Positions 34,621 through 43,994 of a DNA stretch of 64,000 nucleotides are shown in pieces; positions within the stretch are counted from its first letter, which is position 1; each line of letters opens with the position of its first letter. Under the pieces are notes generated by a model. The model was not told where the DNA came from. It was given only the letters and a program-made list of their open reading frames with translations, and made no database searches. The stretch covers positions 14,212,001 through 14,276,000 of the forward strand of contig NC_134934.1 in NCBI RefSeq assembly GCF_051020765.1, read 5' to 3'. Source of the DNA: Lasioglossum baleicum. Its lineage: Eukaryota; Arthropoda; Insecta; Hymenoptera; Halictidae. Made by a program: the position numbers and the translations under genes.

Positions 34621-34846
34621 TTGCGGATAGAGAACAGATTCCGTTCGACTTTCTCACAGGAATCTCTTCAAAATCGTCTCTGGCAGGAAGCGTCCTAGAT
34701 AACTTTTTCGTATCATAGTTGAACCTTTTAACGAAGACTGAGCTCTGACCTGATTTAATTGGGAAGTGATAAACAACGAGAATCTGGCCCTAAGTGCAAT
34801 TAGATTACGAACAGAGCATTCCATTCATTGTAGGGGCATATAAACT

Positions 34847-35657
34847 CAATTCGATCTGTATGTGCCTCTTTTTTCGCTTTTTTTTTCTATGTATGTTGAC
34901 CGATTACCCAGAGATGGATGGGCCAATCGGAACGAAACCTTTTGCATCTTGTAGAGTATGTTCCCGGGATGGTCCCGTGCAAAAAAAATTGTACATATTT
35001 TTATTAATTACGATTTTATTTGCGAAAATATAGGTTGGTGATACCGTTGTGAACTTAGCTGAATGTTAGATATTAGGAACAGCAACGACGCGACGTCGTT
35101 ACCGTTATCGATTGCAGCTTTCAGATATTTATAAATTACGATTTGGAATGTGACGGCTGACAGAGATAAAAAGTGTGAAAAAAGTGTGAAATAAAAAAAA
35201 TTTTATAAAAAAAAATTAAACCGACTTCGAAAAAACGCACTAAAAAGTATAAAATAATTTCCATTTAATTTATGTGAATACACACGAACTTAAATACAAT
35301 ACAATCTCTTCCAAAAATCAATACAATACAATCTAAAAAGTATGAAATAATTTCCATTTAATTTATGTGAATACACACGAACTTAAATACAATAGAATCT
35401 TTTCGGAGGCGGTGCAAAATTGAAAATTTTCCAAATGACAGATGTTAACTTGGAAATCAGTAGGTGGGAAGAGAAGATACATTAATATGTGAAAGCATGT
35501 AGAAGAATTTAGGGATTTTCGTAATTTCCAGTGTCGAAAATTTTCAATTTTCAACTTACAAGGAAAAGTTCGTGTTTATTCACATAAATTAAATGGAAAT
35601 TATTTCATACTTTTTAGTGCATTTTTTTAGTGCGTTTTTTCGAAGTCGTTTCAATTT
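34847..35657 (-). mobile_element. Composite TTCGAAGTCGG element, inverted and truncated
   Basis: Inverted relative to 18721-20047. It starts within the family near ACTCAATTCGATCTGTATG, runs through AGAGATGGATGGGCCAATCG, and ends with the foldback module 35212-35657 (AAACCGACTTCGAAAAAACG, then CGAAGTCGTTTC). The left arm of the foldback is partly duplicated (AATCTCTTCC and AATCTTTTCGG versions at about 35305 and 35397). The outermost TTCGAAGTCGG end is missing at the left. Confidence 0.7.
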
Positions 35658-35767
35658 TCTACGATTAGAAAAGAATGGTGACTAGATAATTCATTTCTTA
35701 CACACCGCCATGTAGTATAATTTGCGACATCTATTCAAATCGGACACAAACTTGTGCAATCATTTCG
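35658..35767. mobile_element. mariner right-end fragment
   Basis: Read inward from 35767 next to TA: CGAAATGATTGCACAAG, GTCCGATTTGAATAG, ATGTCGCAAATT. This matches the right terminus of the MITE at 1681-1983. The left end is absent. Confidence 0.6.
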
Positions 35768-36744
35768 TATCTGTCACTCTCGCGAGTCGTGCAATGCTAT
35801 CGATATTTCGAATAAAAGTAAAAGTGACTTTGTCGAAGAGTGGGAACGGTTCTCTTAGCGCCAGTATCGTCGTTGAGAGGGGGAGAGCCTAGTTCGAGTG
35901 TCGCAAATGCGAGGCATTTTTCCCGGGCTCGGTCCTTGTAGAAACAATGTGTGCAACGGGATCCAAGAATAATGCGCCGTTTTAGTGAAAAAAGAGAGGT
36001 CGCGAGCTTGCATTAGAGCGGTTTATCCCGGCAGGCTCGCGCTTCCAGGCGCTTTAAACCGGTCGCCATTAAGCCGATGTTAACAGGACTGCAGTAAAAG
36101 ACTACACGGAGATTTCGTGGACGAAGAAGAACGTCGCGACGCGTTGTTCGGCGTCGTTTCTCAGATCTCAGAGGACAGGAGAGGAGAGGCTGTGCGGCGG
36201 TCGCGTCCAGGGATGCTTCAACGACAGCTTCATCGATCTCGTTAAAGCTTCCCGTGGTTGCTACGACCGTGGTTTCTTTTTCCACGGATTGGCCGGATCG
36301 ACGACCACCGCTGCCTCTGGCTCTCTTCCCGGCCTCCTTCACCTGCTCTCCTCGAACTTTCTACCCCCCAAGATGCACCCCAAGCCTTCTTCTTTCTTTC
36401 CCAAACCCCTTCGATCCCGAAACCGCAGGCTATTCTAACCCTCCCGAAACTTCTGTCGCAATCTTTGCTCCTCGTGTCCTAGTACCCTATGACCCAGGGA
36501 GGACTGCCGAAACTGTGTCAAATAAGACATTTTGGATCTTCGGCGAAGGGGATGCTTGTTTAGGAACCACCCCAGGTCCACTTTCTTTAATGATACCAGG
36601 GAATGTGTGAGGAAGAATGGAGCAGTTATTGTAATCGAGCAAAGTCTCGGGTTGTATTTTTTGATATTTCAAGAGCGTCGAGGCTGGGGTTCTTCATCCC
36701 CCTAGTGGCTAGTCTGTCGTAAAACAGTCACGTTTATCGTCGAT
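35768..36744. other. Unique sequence
   Basis: CpG-rich at 36000-36350. A minus frame (36013-36342) has a mildly protein-like composition in its middle, but I see no domain or convincing splice context. Confidence 0.3.
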
Positions 36745-36840
36745 AGACTCTGGATTTTATGCATTTTGTGCAATTGAAAACAGTGAAAATATTAAAATAC
36801 TTTAAGAGTATTAATATATTATTTCCACCACATTAAAATT
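36745..36840. mobile_element. GCGGATC MITE fragment
   Basis: AGACTCTGGATTTTATGCAT and AAAACAGTGAAAATATTA match the family end. The other half is absent; the next element begins at its edge. Confidence 0.55.
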
Positions 36841-37094
36841 ATTACCCCTTGCCCTTCAATATCGTGTCAGACTCGTGTTGATGATTCAGGGAGAACAGAG
36901 TCTAATAAATATGTATGTTATTAATTTCCTTTAAACCGAGATGAAATTCTATTTTGGTTTCGTTAATGTATAGTTATTGGAGAACGTGTAGGCATACAAT
37001 AGATATAAATTTTCTCCTTTTCTAGGAAATTACGAACTATAAAAAAAATTCTAATCACTGAAACCGTAAAATAAATCGTAGGGCAAGGGGTTAA
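36841..37094. mobile_element. TTAA-type MITE family E, 254 bp
   Basis: The left end CCCCTTGCCCTTCAATATCG (flank ATTA, a changed TTAA) matches the right end CGTAGGGCAAGGGG followed by TTAA (37091-37094). The interior (ACAGAGTCTAATAAATATG, TTTCCTTTAAACCGA, ATATAAATTTTCTCCTTTT) recurs at 53461-53595. Confidence 0.75.
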
Positions 37095-37197
37095 TTAAGA
37101 GTATAAAGTTTTTTAACAGTCCTAAGCATTGTCAATTATATGGCTATAAATGTCGTCCGTTGTCCGAAAGCTAACCCACCTTATTAAAATGATAATT

Positions 37198-37397
37198 AGA
37201 CCGCGGATCTTTATGCAAAATAAAAATTATGTATCTGAATTGCAACAAACTGGAGTGAAACACGAGTTTATTTTCTTCCCCGACATGTTTAAAAGGTGGA
37301 AAAGTATATGATAGAAATAATTAAAAATTCTCCTAATGTTTTTACTGTTTTAAATTACAACTAGTCATTGTTGTCATACATATAAAATCAGCTGCCT
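37198..37397. mobile_element. GCGGATC MITE, complete uninterrupted copy
   Basis: Starts AGACCGCGGATCTTTATGCA and ends ACATATAAAATCAGCTGCCT; subterminal segments AATAAAAATTATGTA, CTGGAGTGAAACACGAG, TTTTTACTGTTTTAAATTAC. It serves as the reference (200 bp) for judging insertions in the copies at 25553 and 38101. Flanks TTA/TAATT hint at a short AT-rich target, not resolved. Confidence 0.75.
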
Positions 37398-38100
37398 AAT
37401 TATAATGATTGGAATGCCGTTGATCGTGTTGAAAGACTTCACCGAAGAATTCAATAAAAAGCGATTCGTCGGGACGAAAGCGACGCGGATCGACAAAGTT
37501 GAACGTTTTACCGTCGACGGGACAGCCTGGGTTTCGTGTAAACGCTTCCGACATTCAAGTCCCTGTCTGAAAAGCTCTGTAAAGCGGTGCTTAAGTCCGC
37601 GCGAATACCGGAACCTCGCCGTCTGTTCTGTTCTTTATTGCGGCGGTTAAACAACCGGCCTTGAATATTTGATTGGCAATTTCACGCTGCCACAAAAGAT
37701 CAGCCCCCGGACCGAGCCCGTCGGTCTCCCGTGGGGTGGCTGGAGCTCTCCCCGTAGCTCGCATAAACACCCACCGTATAATCAAACGTAAGCCTGGTTC
37801 GTCAGCCTCAGTCTCCGACCCCGACCCCGACCCCGACCCCGAGAACGCTTCTTCTCCTCTTGTCGTCGCTACGTTCATCTCCAAACGAGTTTCTCTGCAC
37901 CGAGAACTGCGAGCTCCGCGACCTTGAAGCCTCATCTACCCTGTGGAAACTCAAGGTGTTCAGACCTAATGTATTTTTGAGAGACAAGTGCATGTTGCTC
38001 CGTCTAGTCAACATTTAATGTCTTCTAGAACAGAATAGGAGAGTTTTGAGAGGATTGAACTATCATCTCTAGAATGTAGAGATAGTATAAAGCCATCGTT
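37398..38100. other. Unique sequence with CCCCGA repeats
   Basis: CCCCGA tandem at about 37816-37842. CpG-containing. Open frames on both strands cross the repeat. No gene recognised. Confidence 0.35.
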
Positions 38101-38972
38101 AGACAGCGGATTTTATGCATTTGCGACAAAAAAGAGTAGGCGTCATTTAAAACAGTAAAAACATTAGAAGAATTTAAAAATACTGTTACAGTATTTTACA
38201 ATCCCCAACAAAAGGGACTGCCCATGGTCATTTATACGCCAGGGATACTATTCTTTGAGTTTTGCCTAACGTAAGGAAGGACAGCCGAGCTCGAGAGACT
38301 TCGGTCGCCGAGAAGTGTAAACATAACTAATCCGATGACAAACTTCATTATTTCTCATTATTTTTTTACGGAACTTTCAGCAACATATTCATGGTATTTT
38401 TCCAATGCAAAATGATACCGAACACGATATAATTTCAACTGTATTTAATTGACGATGAAAATTCCGGGCGCAAGGAAAGACAGCGTATGGGAAAGAAAGA
38501 GACGCGGAGAGTCGCAGTCGCGCCGGCACAATTCAAAGAACTTCCCATACGCTGTTCCTCCTTGCGTTCGAAACTTTCATCGTCCATTACTATTTGGTAA
38601 TATTTGCTATCCTTTTGCATGAGAACAGTGCCACGAATATGTTGGTGAAAGTTCCATAAAAAAATAATTAAAAATAAAGAAGTTGTGACATTCGGATTAG
38701 TGTGGTCTCATCGATATACCCGAGCTGTATGAGTCATACTTCTCGGCGACCAAGGCCTCTCGAGTTCCCTGACCCCTCAAGGGTCCCCGCAGTAGTGGGG
38801 ATAGTTCTGGGACATTTACCGGCCAGACATTTGGGACATTTATGGATAAAAAATACTGTATATTATTTTCAACCTATTAAACGCACTAAGAAAGAAAATA
38901 AATTTCTATTTCACTCCAGTTTCGTGCAAATTAGGTAGAAAATGTTTATTTTGCATAAAGATCCGCTGTGTA
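38101..38972. mobile_element. GCGGATC MITE interrupted by a 670-bp element
   Basis: The left half AGACAGCGGATTTTATGCAT to AGAAGAATTTAAAAATACTG, and the right half TTATTTTCAACCTATTAAAC to GCATAAAGATCCGCTGTGT, form one family copy close to 13491-13682. The insert 38189-38858 is flanked by TA. Confidence 0.75.
38189..38858. mobile_element. TA-flanked foldback element, 670 bp
   Basis: Ends CAGTATTTTACAATCCCC and, from the right, CAGTATTTTTTATCCATA, between TA dinucleotides (38187-38188, 38859-38860). Further inverted pairs include GAAAATTCCGGGCGCAAGG with CCTTGCGTTCGAAACTTTC, and GAACTTTCAGCAACATATTC with GAATATGTTGGTGAAAGTTC. A 303-bp relative lacking the central part is at 63294-63596. Tc1/mariner-like by TA and CAGTAT ends. 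Confidence 0.75.
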
Positions 38973-39711
38973 GTCATCGTATACTGACACCTATGGTCGT
39001 TCTTTGAAAGACGTTCAACGAAGATAAGCTTTAAACGGAAATGGACGACCTTGAACGGCCCTGAATGATCTTCGAAGGTCAACACATCGCAGATCAAAAA
39101 ATTCGAAATGTAACACCCTGTACAACCACCTGTCTCTCTCCGAATGAAAGTTAGAGAGGATCGCAGCGTAATAATGGAGCATGTTCGACGAGACGCAAAG
39201 TTTGCTCTTCGCCGTAAGAAGATCGGAGAGAGCCGGTTCGCTTCTTTTCCCGCGATTCTTTGCCTCCTCGGAGGCGTCTCGTTATCGGGAAACTGTGAAA
39301 AAAATAAATAAGAGACCCAAGAAGGCAGGGCTATAGTCATAGTCCCATGGTTCCCGGAAGAACGAAAATCGCGTGAGCCGCGGAACGAGCGAGCGTCGGG
39401 AATACAATAAAAGAATGTCAAATGAGGACGTTTCAAAGGAGGCACTCCATTACCAGCCTGAAAGAAGGAAAAACGCGAAACGGATACCTCCTCTGAGAAC
39501 GAACGGAGCCGCTTGATCCCATCTCGGCGACAGTGGAGTGGGTTTTCTACTTTCAGCGGCGACGCGACATGAAAGAACGGCGAAGGAGGCCGAGCTTGGG
39601 ATATTTATCGCTCGCGTGGCTCGATACCGAGACCTTACCCTGTTGGTCACTATGACCGTTCGATTCCTCGGCTTGTTCCGAAAAAGTACTTGGACACTGT
39701 ATCCAAAAAAA
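38973..39711. other. Unique sequence
   Basis: ACACCCTGTACAACCACC near 39111 may be a stray ACAGGG-type MITE end. The 179-codon minus frame (38906-39445) runs into the MITE and is spurious. Confidence 0.35.
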
Positions 39712-39846
39712 TTAAGGGGGTAGTCACGTCTCTATCTCGTTTCTCTATTTCAGTAGTCAAAAGCGCTAGTTGAAAGATCATTCTAGGCCGCAATAGCTCT
39801 CAGAAGTCCTATTTTTACGTTCACGAGGCGTAATTTACATTATTTG
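39712..39846. mobile_element. Repeat starting TTAAGGGGGTAGTC, short copy
   Basis: TTAAGGGGGTAGTCACG at the left and AGTAGTCAAAAGCGCTAG, TCTAGGCCGC, GAGGCGTAATTTACATTATT at the right, as at 34208-34620 but with most of the interior deleted. Confidence 0.6.
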
Positions 39847-39879
39847 GTCTTTACAACGTCGTTGAATGTGGCGGCTTTG

Positions 39880-39960
39880 TAATGCCTCTCAATTTGTCGA
39901 ATTTATAAGTCGTCTGAATTTGCTGTCTTTAAAAGCCCCTCAATTTGCCGATTTATTCTT
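39880..39960 (-). repeat. Inverted relative of the 33195 repeat
   Basis: The reverse complement reads AAATCGGCAAATTGAGGGGC, then CGACTTATAAATTCGACAAA and TTGAGAGGCATTAC, matching the units at 33195-33320. Confidence 0.55.
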
Positions 39961-40069
39961 CCGAACGTTACGAGCCAGGGCTGCGAGCAGCACGAGTGAT
40001 CGGCGATGGGTTGTTACCCTAGGAATATGATCTCAATTTGTTAGTTATGCTAGGATTATAGACAGCGAG

Positions 40070-40275
40070 GACGAACCTGACGCGAAGTCAGGGAGCCTCT
40101 AGGAATGGACCGACGCACAGACGAACCCGATGCGTAATCAGGGAGCCGCTAGGATTGTATACTTTTCGTGGACGAACCCAATGCGAAATTGGGGAGCCAC
40201 TAGGTTGGATAAATCTCTGTTTGGACGATTGGAATGTCGCGAACGACCCTGATGCGTAATCAGGGAGTCGTTAGA
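40070..40275 (+). repeat. Four spaced hairpin repeats with covarying stems
   Basis: Units start at 40070, 40120, 40171 and 40241. Each reads ACGAAC or ACGAC, a stem, the loop GCGAA or GCGTA, the complementary stem, then GGGAG-YC-nnTAGnn. Stems are CCTGAC/GTCAGG, CCCGAT/ATCAGGG (one mismatch), CCCAAT/ATTGGG and CCCTGAT/ATCAGGG. Pairing is kept while the stem sequence changes. Spacers of 15-36 bp are unrelated. The sequence downstream has AATAAACAC at about 40412. Perhaps part of an LTR or other retroelement leader; identity unknown. Confidence 0.65.
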
Positions 40276-40684
40276 ATTGTTAGTGGGCCTCGTAACTAGT
40301 ATAATTGATACAATCCGAACGGTAAGATTGTATATCATGTGGGAACGTTCAATTACTATATTAGGATTTCGGAACAATAATAATGGGTTAAGTGATTTGC
40401 ACGAATTTACCAATAAACACAAATCTATTCTGATTATAAGTAAGTATGTTACAATTGTGTAATTGTCGCGACTGAATAAGACGGAATGACAGAAAGTAAT
40501 ATTACCTATGTTGACGCAGTGGCAATGCAGGGTCTCAGTGCAACTTTACGAATGCCTAATAGATTTTAAACCGAACTCACGGAATCTATATGGTTGACTT
40601 TGATACGAAGGGGAACTTTAGCCCGATCTCACTAACAAGTTGACTCTACGAAATGCAGCACGACGCGACGCGATTCGTGTATAC
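40276..40684. other. Unique sequence downstream of the hairpins
   Basis: No repeat found elsewhere in the window and no gene. It may belong with the hairpin cluster if that is part of a retroelement. Confidence 0.3.
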
Positions 40685-41157
40685 AAAATTAAACCGACTT
40701 CGAAAAAACGCACTAAAAAGTATGAAATAATTTCCATTTAATTTATGTGAATACACACGAACTTAAATACAATACAATCTTTTCGGAGGCGGCGCAAAAT
40801 TGAAAATTTTCGACACTGGAAATTACGAAATCAGCAACATCTGTCAGTTGGAAAATTTTTTTCGAAGTCGGTTTAATTTTTTTTTATAAAATTCTTTTAT
40901 TTCACACTTTTAGTGGAACGAGCAGAATTTCTAGAACACCGTTATTGGTTATTTGCAATAAAAACCGCAAAGAAGGAAAAAATGCAAAATTTGTTTTCAA
41001 GGGATCAATCGCGGGAGACATTCTCTACAAAATGCAGAAGGTTTCGACCTGATTGGTCCATCAATTTCGGAGTAATCGGTAAACATACATAGAAAAAAGC
41101 GAAAAAAGGCACATACAGATCGAATTGAGTAACCTCCTCCTTTATCGAAGTCGGTTA
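40685..41157 (+). mobile_element. Composite TTCGAAGTCGG element, short copy
   Basis: Foldback module 40685-40886 (TTAAACCGACTTCGAAAAAA to TTTCGAAGTCGGTTTAAT, central part deleted), then TGGAACGAGCAGAATTTCTA, TTTGCAATAAAAACCGCAAA, one TGGTCCATCAATTTCGGAG block, and the end AACCTCCTCC then TCGAAGTCGGTTAA. It lacks the retroelement-like insertion present at 19215-19670 and so supplies the empty site. Confidence 0.7.
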
Positions 41158-41172
41158 AAAATATATGATTGA

Positions 41173-41425
41173 TTAACACGTTCGCTACCAGCATTTGTAT
41201 CGTAGCTTACCTTCCTCGTTTGAAAGTTTTATCAAATGCAACGTACCCAATTTTGAGTTATTAAAACAGTTTAGCAGAAGAAAGTTCACAGATTCTCTGA
41301 AAATTGTGCATTCTACTATGACCTTAAACAACGAAGAGTGCATAAAATTAATTTGACTGTTTTTAAGTGAACTTAGTCAGATTATGGATGTCACATATTT
41401 GTGACGGTGGTAGCGAACATATTAA
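41173..41425. mobile_element. TTAA-flanked MITE family F, 253 bp
   Basis: TTAA-CACGTTCGCTACCAGC at the left and GGTGGTAGCGAACATA-TTAA at the right; terminal repeat KTTCGCTACCA. Lies 15 bp after the preceding element. piggyBac- or Kolobok-like by TTAA. Confidence 0.75.
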
Positions 41426-41439
41426 GAAAGCTGTTTTCT

Positions 41440-41499
41440 TTAAAATTTAACCATTGCATTTTATTTTCATAACGAGCACGAACTTATGCAATCATCTGA
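41440..41499. mobile_element. mariner end fragment
   Basis: Read inward from 41499 next to TA: TCAGATGATTGCATAAGTTC, GTGCTCG, then AAAATAAAATGCAATGGTTA. It matches the left terminus of the MITE at 1681-1983. No partner end seen. Confidence 0.6.
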
Positions 41500-41501
41500 T
41501 A

Positions 41502-42441
41502 GTTGCAATTGTTAGTGCTTTGCAAAAATTATCAAAAATTGAGACCTGGAGAGGATAGAAAAGTATTTTTGAAAGAAATACAGAATAGATAGAAAAGAAG
41601 ATTCTTTCGCCGTGAAATAATGACAAATATAACAAGCACATCATCTTCATCAGAGAATCGGAGGAACTCCGTCGAATTACACCGTGAAAAAACGATTCTC
41701 ACATACTCCAGCAGCGCCGAACGAAGAACCGGTGTTTCCAAAAGACGTTCAGCGACCCAGGACCGTGTTAACATCGACGAACGGCGGATTCCGACATTTC
41801 TAAGAGGTTCGCAGCTTTAAGCGATAGAATAAACCGTCGCCGTCGCGTCGATTCGCTCCCGTTCCTACTCGTCCCGTGTTTTCTCAGCCACCGGTGCACC
41901 AGCACCGTCGCGTCGCACGGTTTCTAAGATACTTTCCGCAGCATTTACTTTTATCGCGGGGAATTCTTCTCTCGCTTCTCGCATCGTCCGATCTCGATCG
42001 CGATCGAGTTTCGTCCTGCTTCGCCGCACCGAGGTCTACAGCCGACTTCGTTCTCGCTTCTCGCAGAAGCCGTTAATTTCTCCTGGTGGAAGTTACCATT
42101 TCAAGAGAGGGAGAGGGTACAAGTTCTCTTTTTCCATCAGACACCCCACGATAATCGAGTCTCGCCGATTTCCTCGTCGCACGCAAGCCGGGATCGCTGG
42201 ACTGAGGATTTTATACGTTTACGGCGACCATAAATACAGAACGAATGTTCCATAGATTGTTCTACCAAAACTATAATTCGAGCTTGATGGCGTTGAGCTA
42301 CCCGACCGCATACAAATGCTGTTATCGTCTCTTCGACAGTGGTTCATTATTTTTTATTTCACTGGGACACGGAGCTGTAGACGTTCTGTGTAATTGATAA
42401 ATTCTTGGGAAGAGGATTTACACAAAAATTGATTTCTTCTT
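41502..42441. other. Unique sequence, CpG-rich centre
   Basis: CpG- and CT-rich at about 41830-42075. No gene or repeat recognised. Confidence 0.35.
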
Positions 42442-42689
42442 TTAACCCTTTATATCTTGTCTATCTTTATTACTGATATGAAGTGTTTTCCGTGTAAGTT
42501 TGACACAAGTAACCGATTCTTTAGACATGTCATCGTTGGTGGAAAGTACTTAAACATGATAAGTACTCCATACTTGACTCAATTACAGTTTGTATTGTTT
42601 ATTTTCATTGTTATCATTGTAGTGAAATGGTTAATAGATTACAAACAGCGCCAATAGGTGGGTGCAATTTCGAACGCTGAAAAGATTAA
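42442..42689. mobile_element. Possible TTAA-flanked MITE, weak
   Basis: TTAA-CCCTTTATATCTTGTC at the left and GAACGCTGAAAAGA-TTAA at the right; size (248 bp) fits neighbouring TTAA elements but terminal similarity is poor. Confidence 0.3.
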
Positions 42690-42756
42690 ACGAATTGAAT
42701 ACCAACGCATTTCTTACGCTGAAGAGAGAAATACATTCGTATTCAGTTTCTACGGC

Positions 42757-42824
42757 CTGCAATGGATGCAAACAATTTTTATTCTGCACGAAGTTCCGCG
42801 GTCTATATATGCATAAATGATGCG
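42757..42824. mobile_element. GCGGATC MITE end fragment
   Basis: GCAAACAATTTTTATTCTGC then AGTTCCGCGGTCTATATATG resembles the family end in inverted orientation. Partial and diverged. Confidence 0.45.
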
Positions 42825-43018
42825 CCGGTAATATTAAATTCATGTTTCTTCCACGTCGCGTGTTCCGCCTAGTCATTTTCACAATTTAATCGTGACAGTG
42901 CCTCCGAATATTTGTGTGAATAAACTGCACGAGGGTGGAAGCAGAATTTTGACGAAAAGAATTATTTTTTCGCACGGAGATACGCGTACAGTCGAAGACG
43001 ATCACTTTTTGAACACTT

Positions 43019-43994
43019 TACCTACCGGAAGCCTATTAATAGGATTTTCAATAATTGTGCAATAATTATAAAGATAGATTCCTGTCAAAAAATACGACTT
43101 GGTTAGAATCGACCATAGTATTCCCCTTTAATGAGATTGACATTCACGAACTTGAACCTGCAAGAGTTGGAAGGCCATTATATTAATAAACAAATAGTCA
43201 GTATTTTAAATTATGTTTTATTTACTTTACACAAATATTTAAAAGCAATTTTTACACAAAATGTCAATTTGTTTCTCTCGCAATAATTAATTCGCACTTG
43301 AACTGACTTCTAGACTACTGTGCGTTGCTCGGAGCGGTCGATGCGAGCTCGATCGTGATGATGAATATAAGCTTGGGCTCCGCGACCAATTTCTCATCCC
43401 ATTGTGCGGCATTATCTTTAAAATTGTTTCGAATCCTTCATTAAAAATCATAACAGTAAAAAAAGTTGCAATTTCCACAATTTTTGGACCAGAGTGAAGG
43501 TGTTTGAGATTGATATTCCAGATCAATGAGTTAAGTGACTCGTTGTTGTCAAAAGTTTCCGCTCCCAAACATCTGATCAATATATCATCTTTTTCCAAGT
43601 CTTGTCAAGACTCGGAAAGGTCCCAGGTAGCAGCTGATTCATTACAAAAGAGCCCGATGCTCCCCCCTGTCGCGGGCTTGACCGCGCGAGGCAAACAGCT
43701 ACTCGGTTCTACATTTATAACCATCAAACGACTTCGAATATCGAAATATCCTTTCACCCGCATATTCTAGACATGTTATAGAAGTAATTTATGCATAAAA
43801 ATTTTTCGATCTTTTGGACCTGTCACACGGGATGACCACCTTAAATGAAACTATTAGATGATGTCATTGGGGGTGACTTGTTAGTTCACAATGAAGATTG
43901 CTGTTGCTATTGAAGATTCCATTGAACAGTGTTTATCCATGTACCATAGATTTTTCAAAATTATGCAATAATTTACCCGTCGGTAATGCGTTAA
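43019..43994 (-). mobile_element. TTAA-type element carrying a transposase fragment
   Basis: The left end CACTTTACCTACCGGAAGCC (flank TTGA) and the right side GAAACTATTAGATGATGTC to ATGCAATAATTTACCCGTCGG, then AATGCG and TTAA (43991-43994), are shared with the 243-bp MITE at 63020-63262. Between them about 785 bp is unique to this copy and contains a minus-strand transposase remnant. It is either an internally deleted autonomous relative of that MITE or a MITE with a later insertion; no target duplication around the unique part was found, which favours the first. Confidence 0.6.
43260..43700 (-). pseudogene. Kolobok/Mutator-like transposase C-terminal relic
   Basis: Minus-strand translation gives KDDILIRCLGAETFDNNESL, then NSLIWNINLKHLHSGPKIVE and IATFFTVMIFNEGFETILKI. 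After one frameshift near 43380 it continues EIGRGAQAYIHHHDRARIDR, SEQRTVV. The order N-E-S-x-N-S-x-I-W, H-x-G-x-x-x-V-E-I-A, F-N-E-G-F and D-x-A-R-I is what I recall for a family of arthropod and marine-invertebrate transposases related to Kolobok and Mutator-like proteins. The family name is from memory and moderate in certainty; the pseudogene status (frameshift, stops, missing N-terminus) is visible. Confidence 0.55.

Noticed and set aside
36013..36342. Possible minus-strand exon with a protein-like central segment
   Set aside because: No family, and splice signals would have to be chosen arbitrarily.
38906..39445. 179-codon minus-strand frame
   Set aside because: Its C-terminal part is translated from the GCGGATC MITE; no domain.
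42442..42689. Candidate for a further distinct TTAA family
   Set aside because: Kept only as a weak feature; the ends do not match well enough to support a finding.
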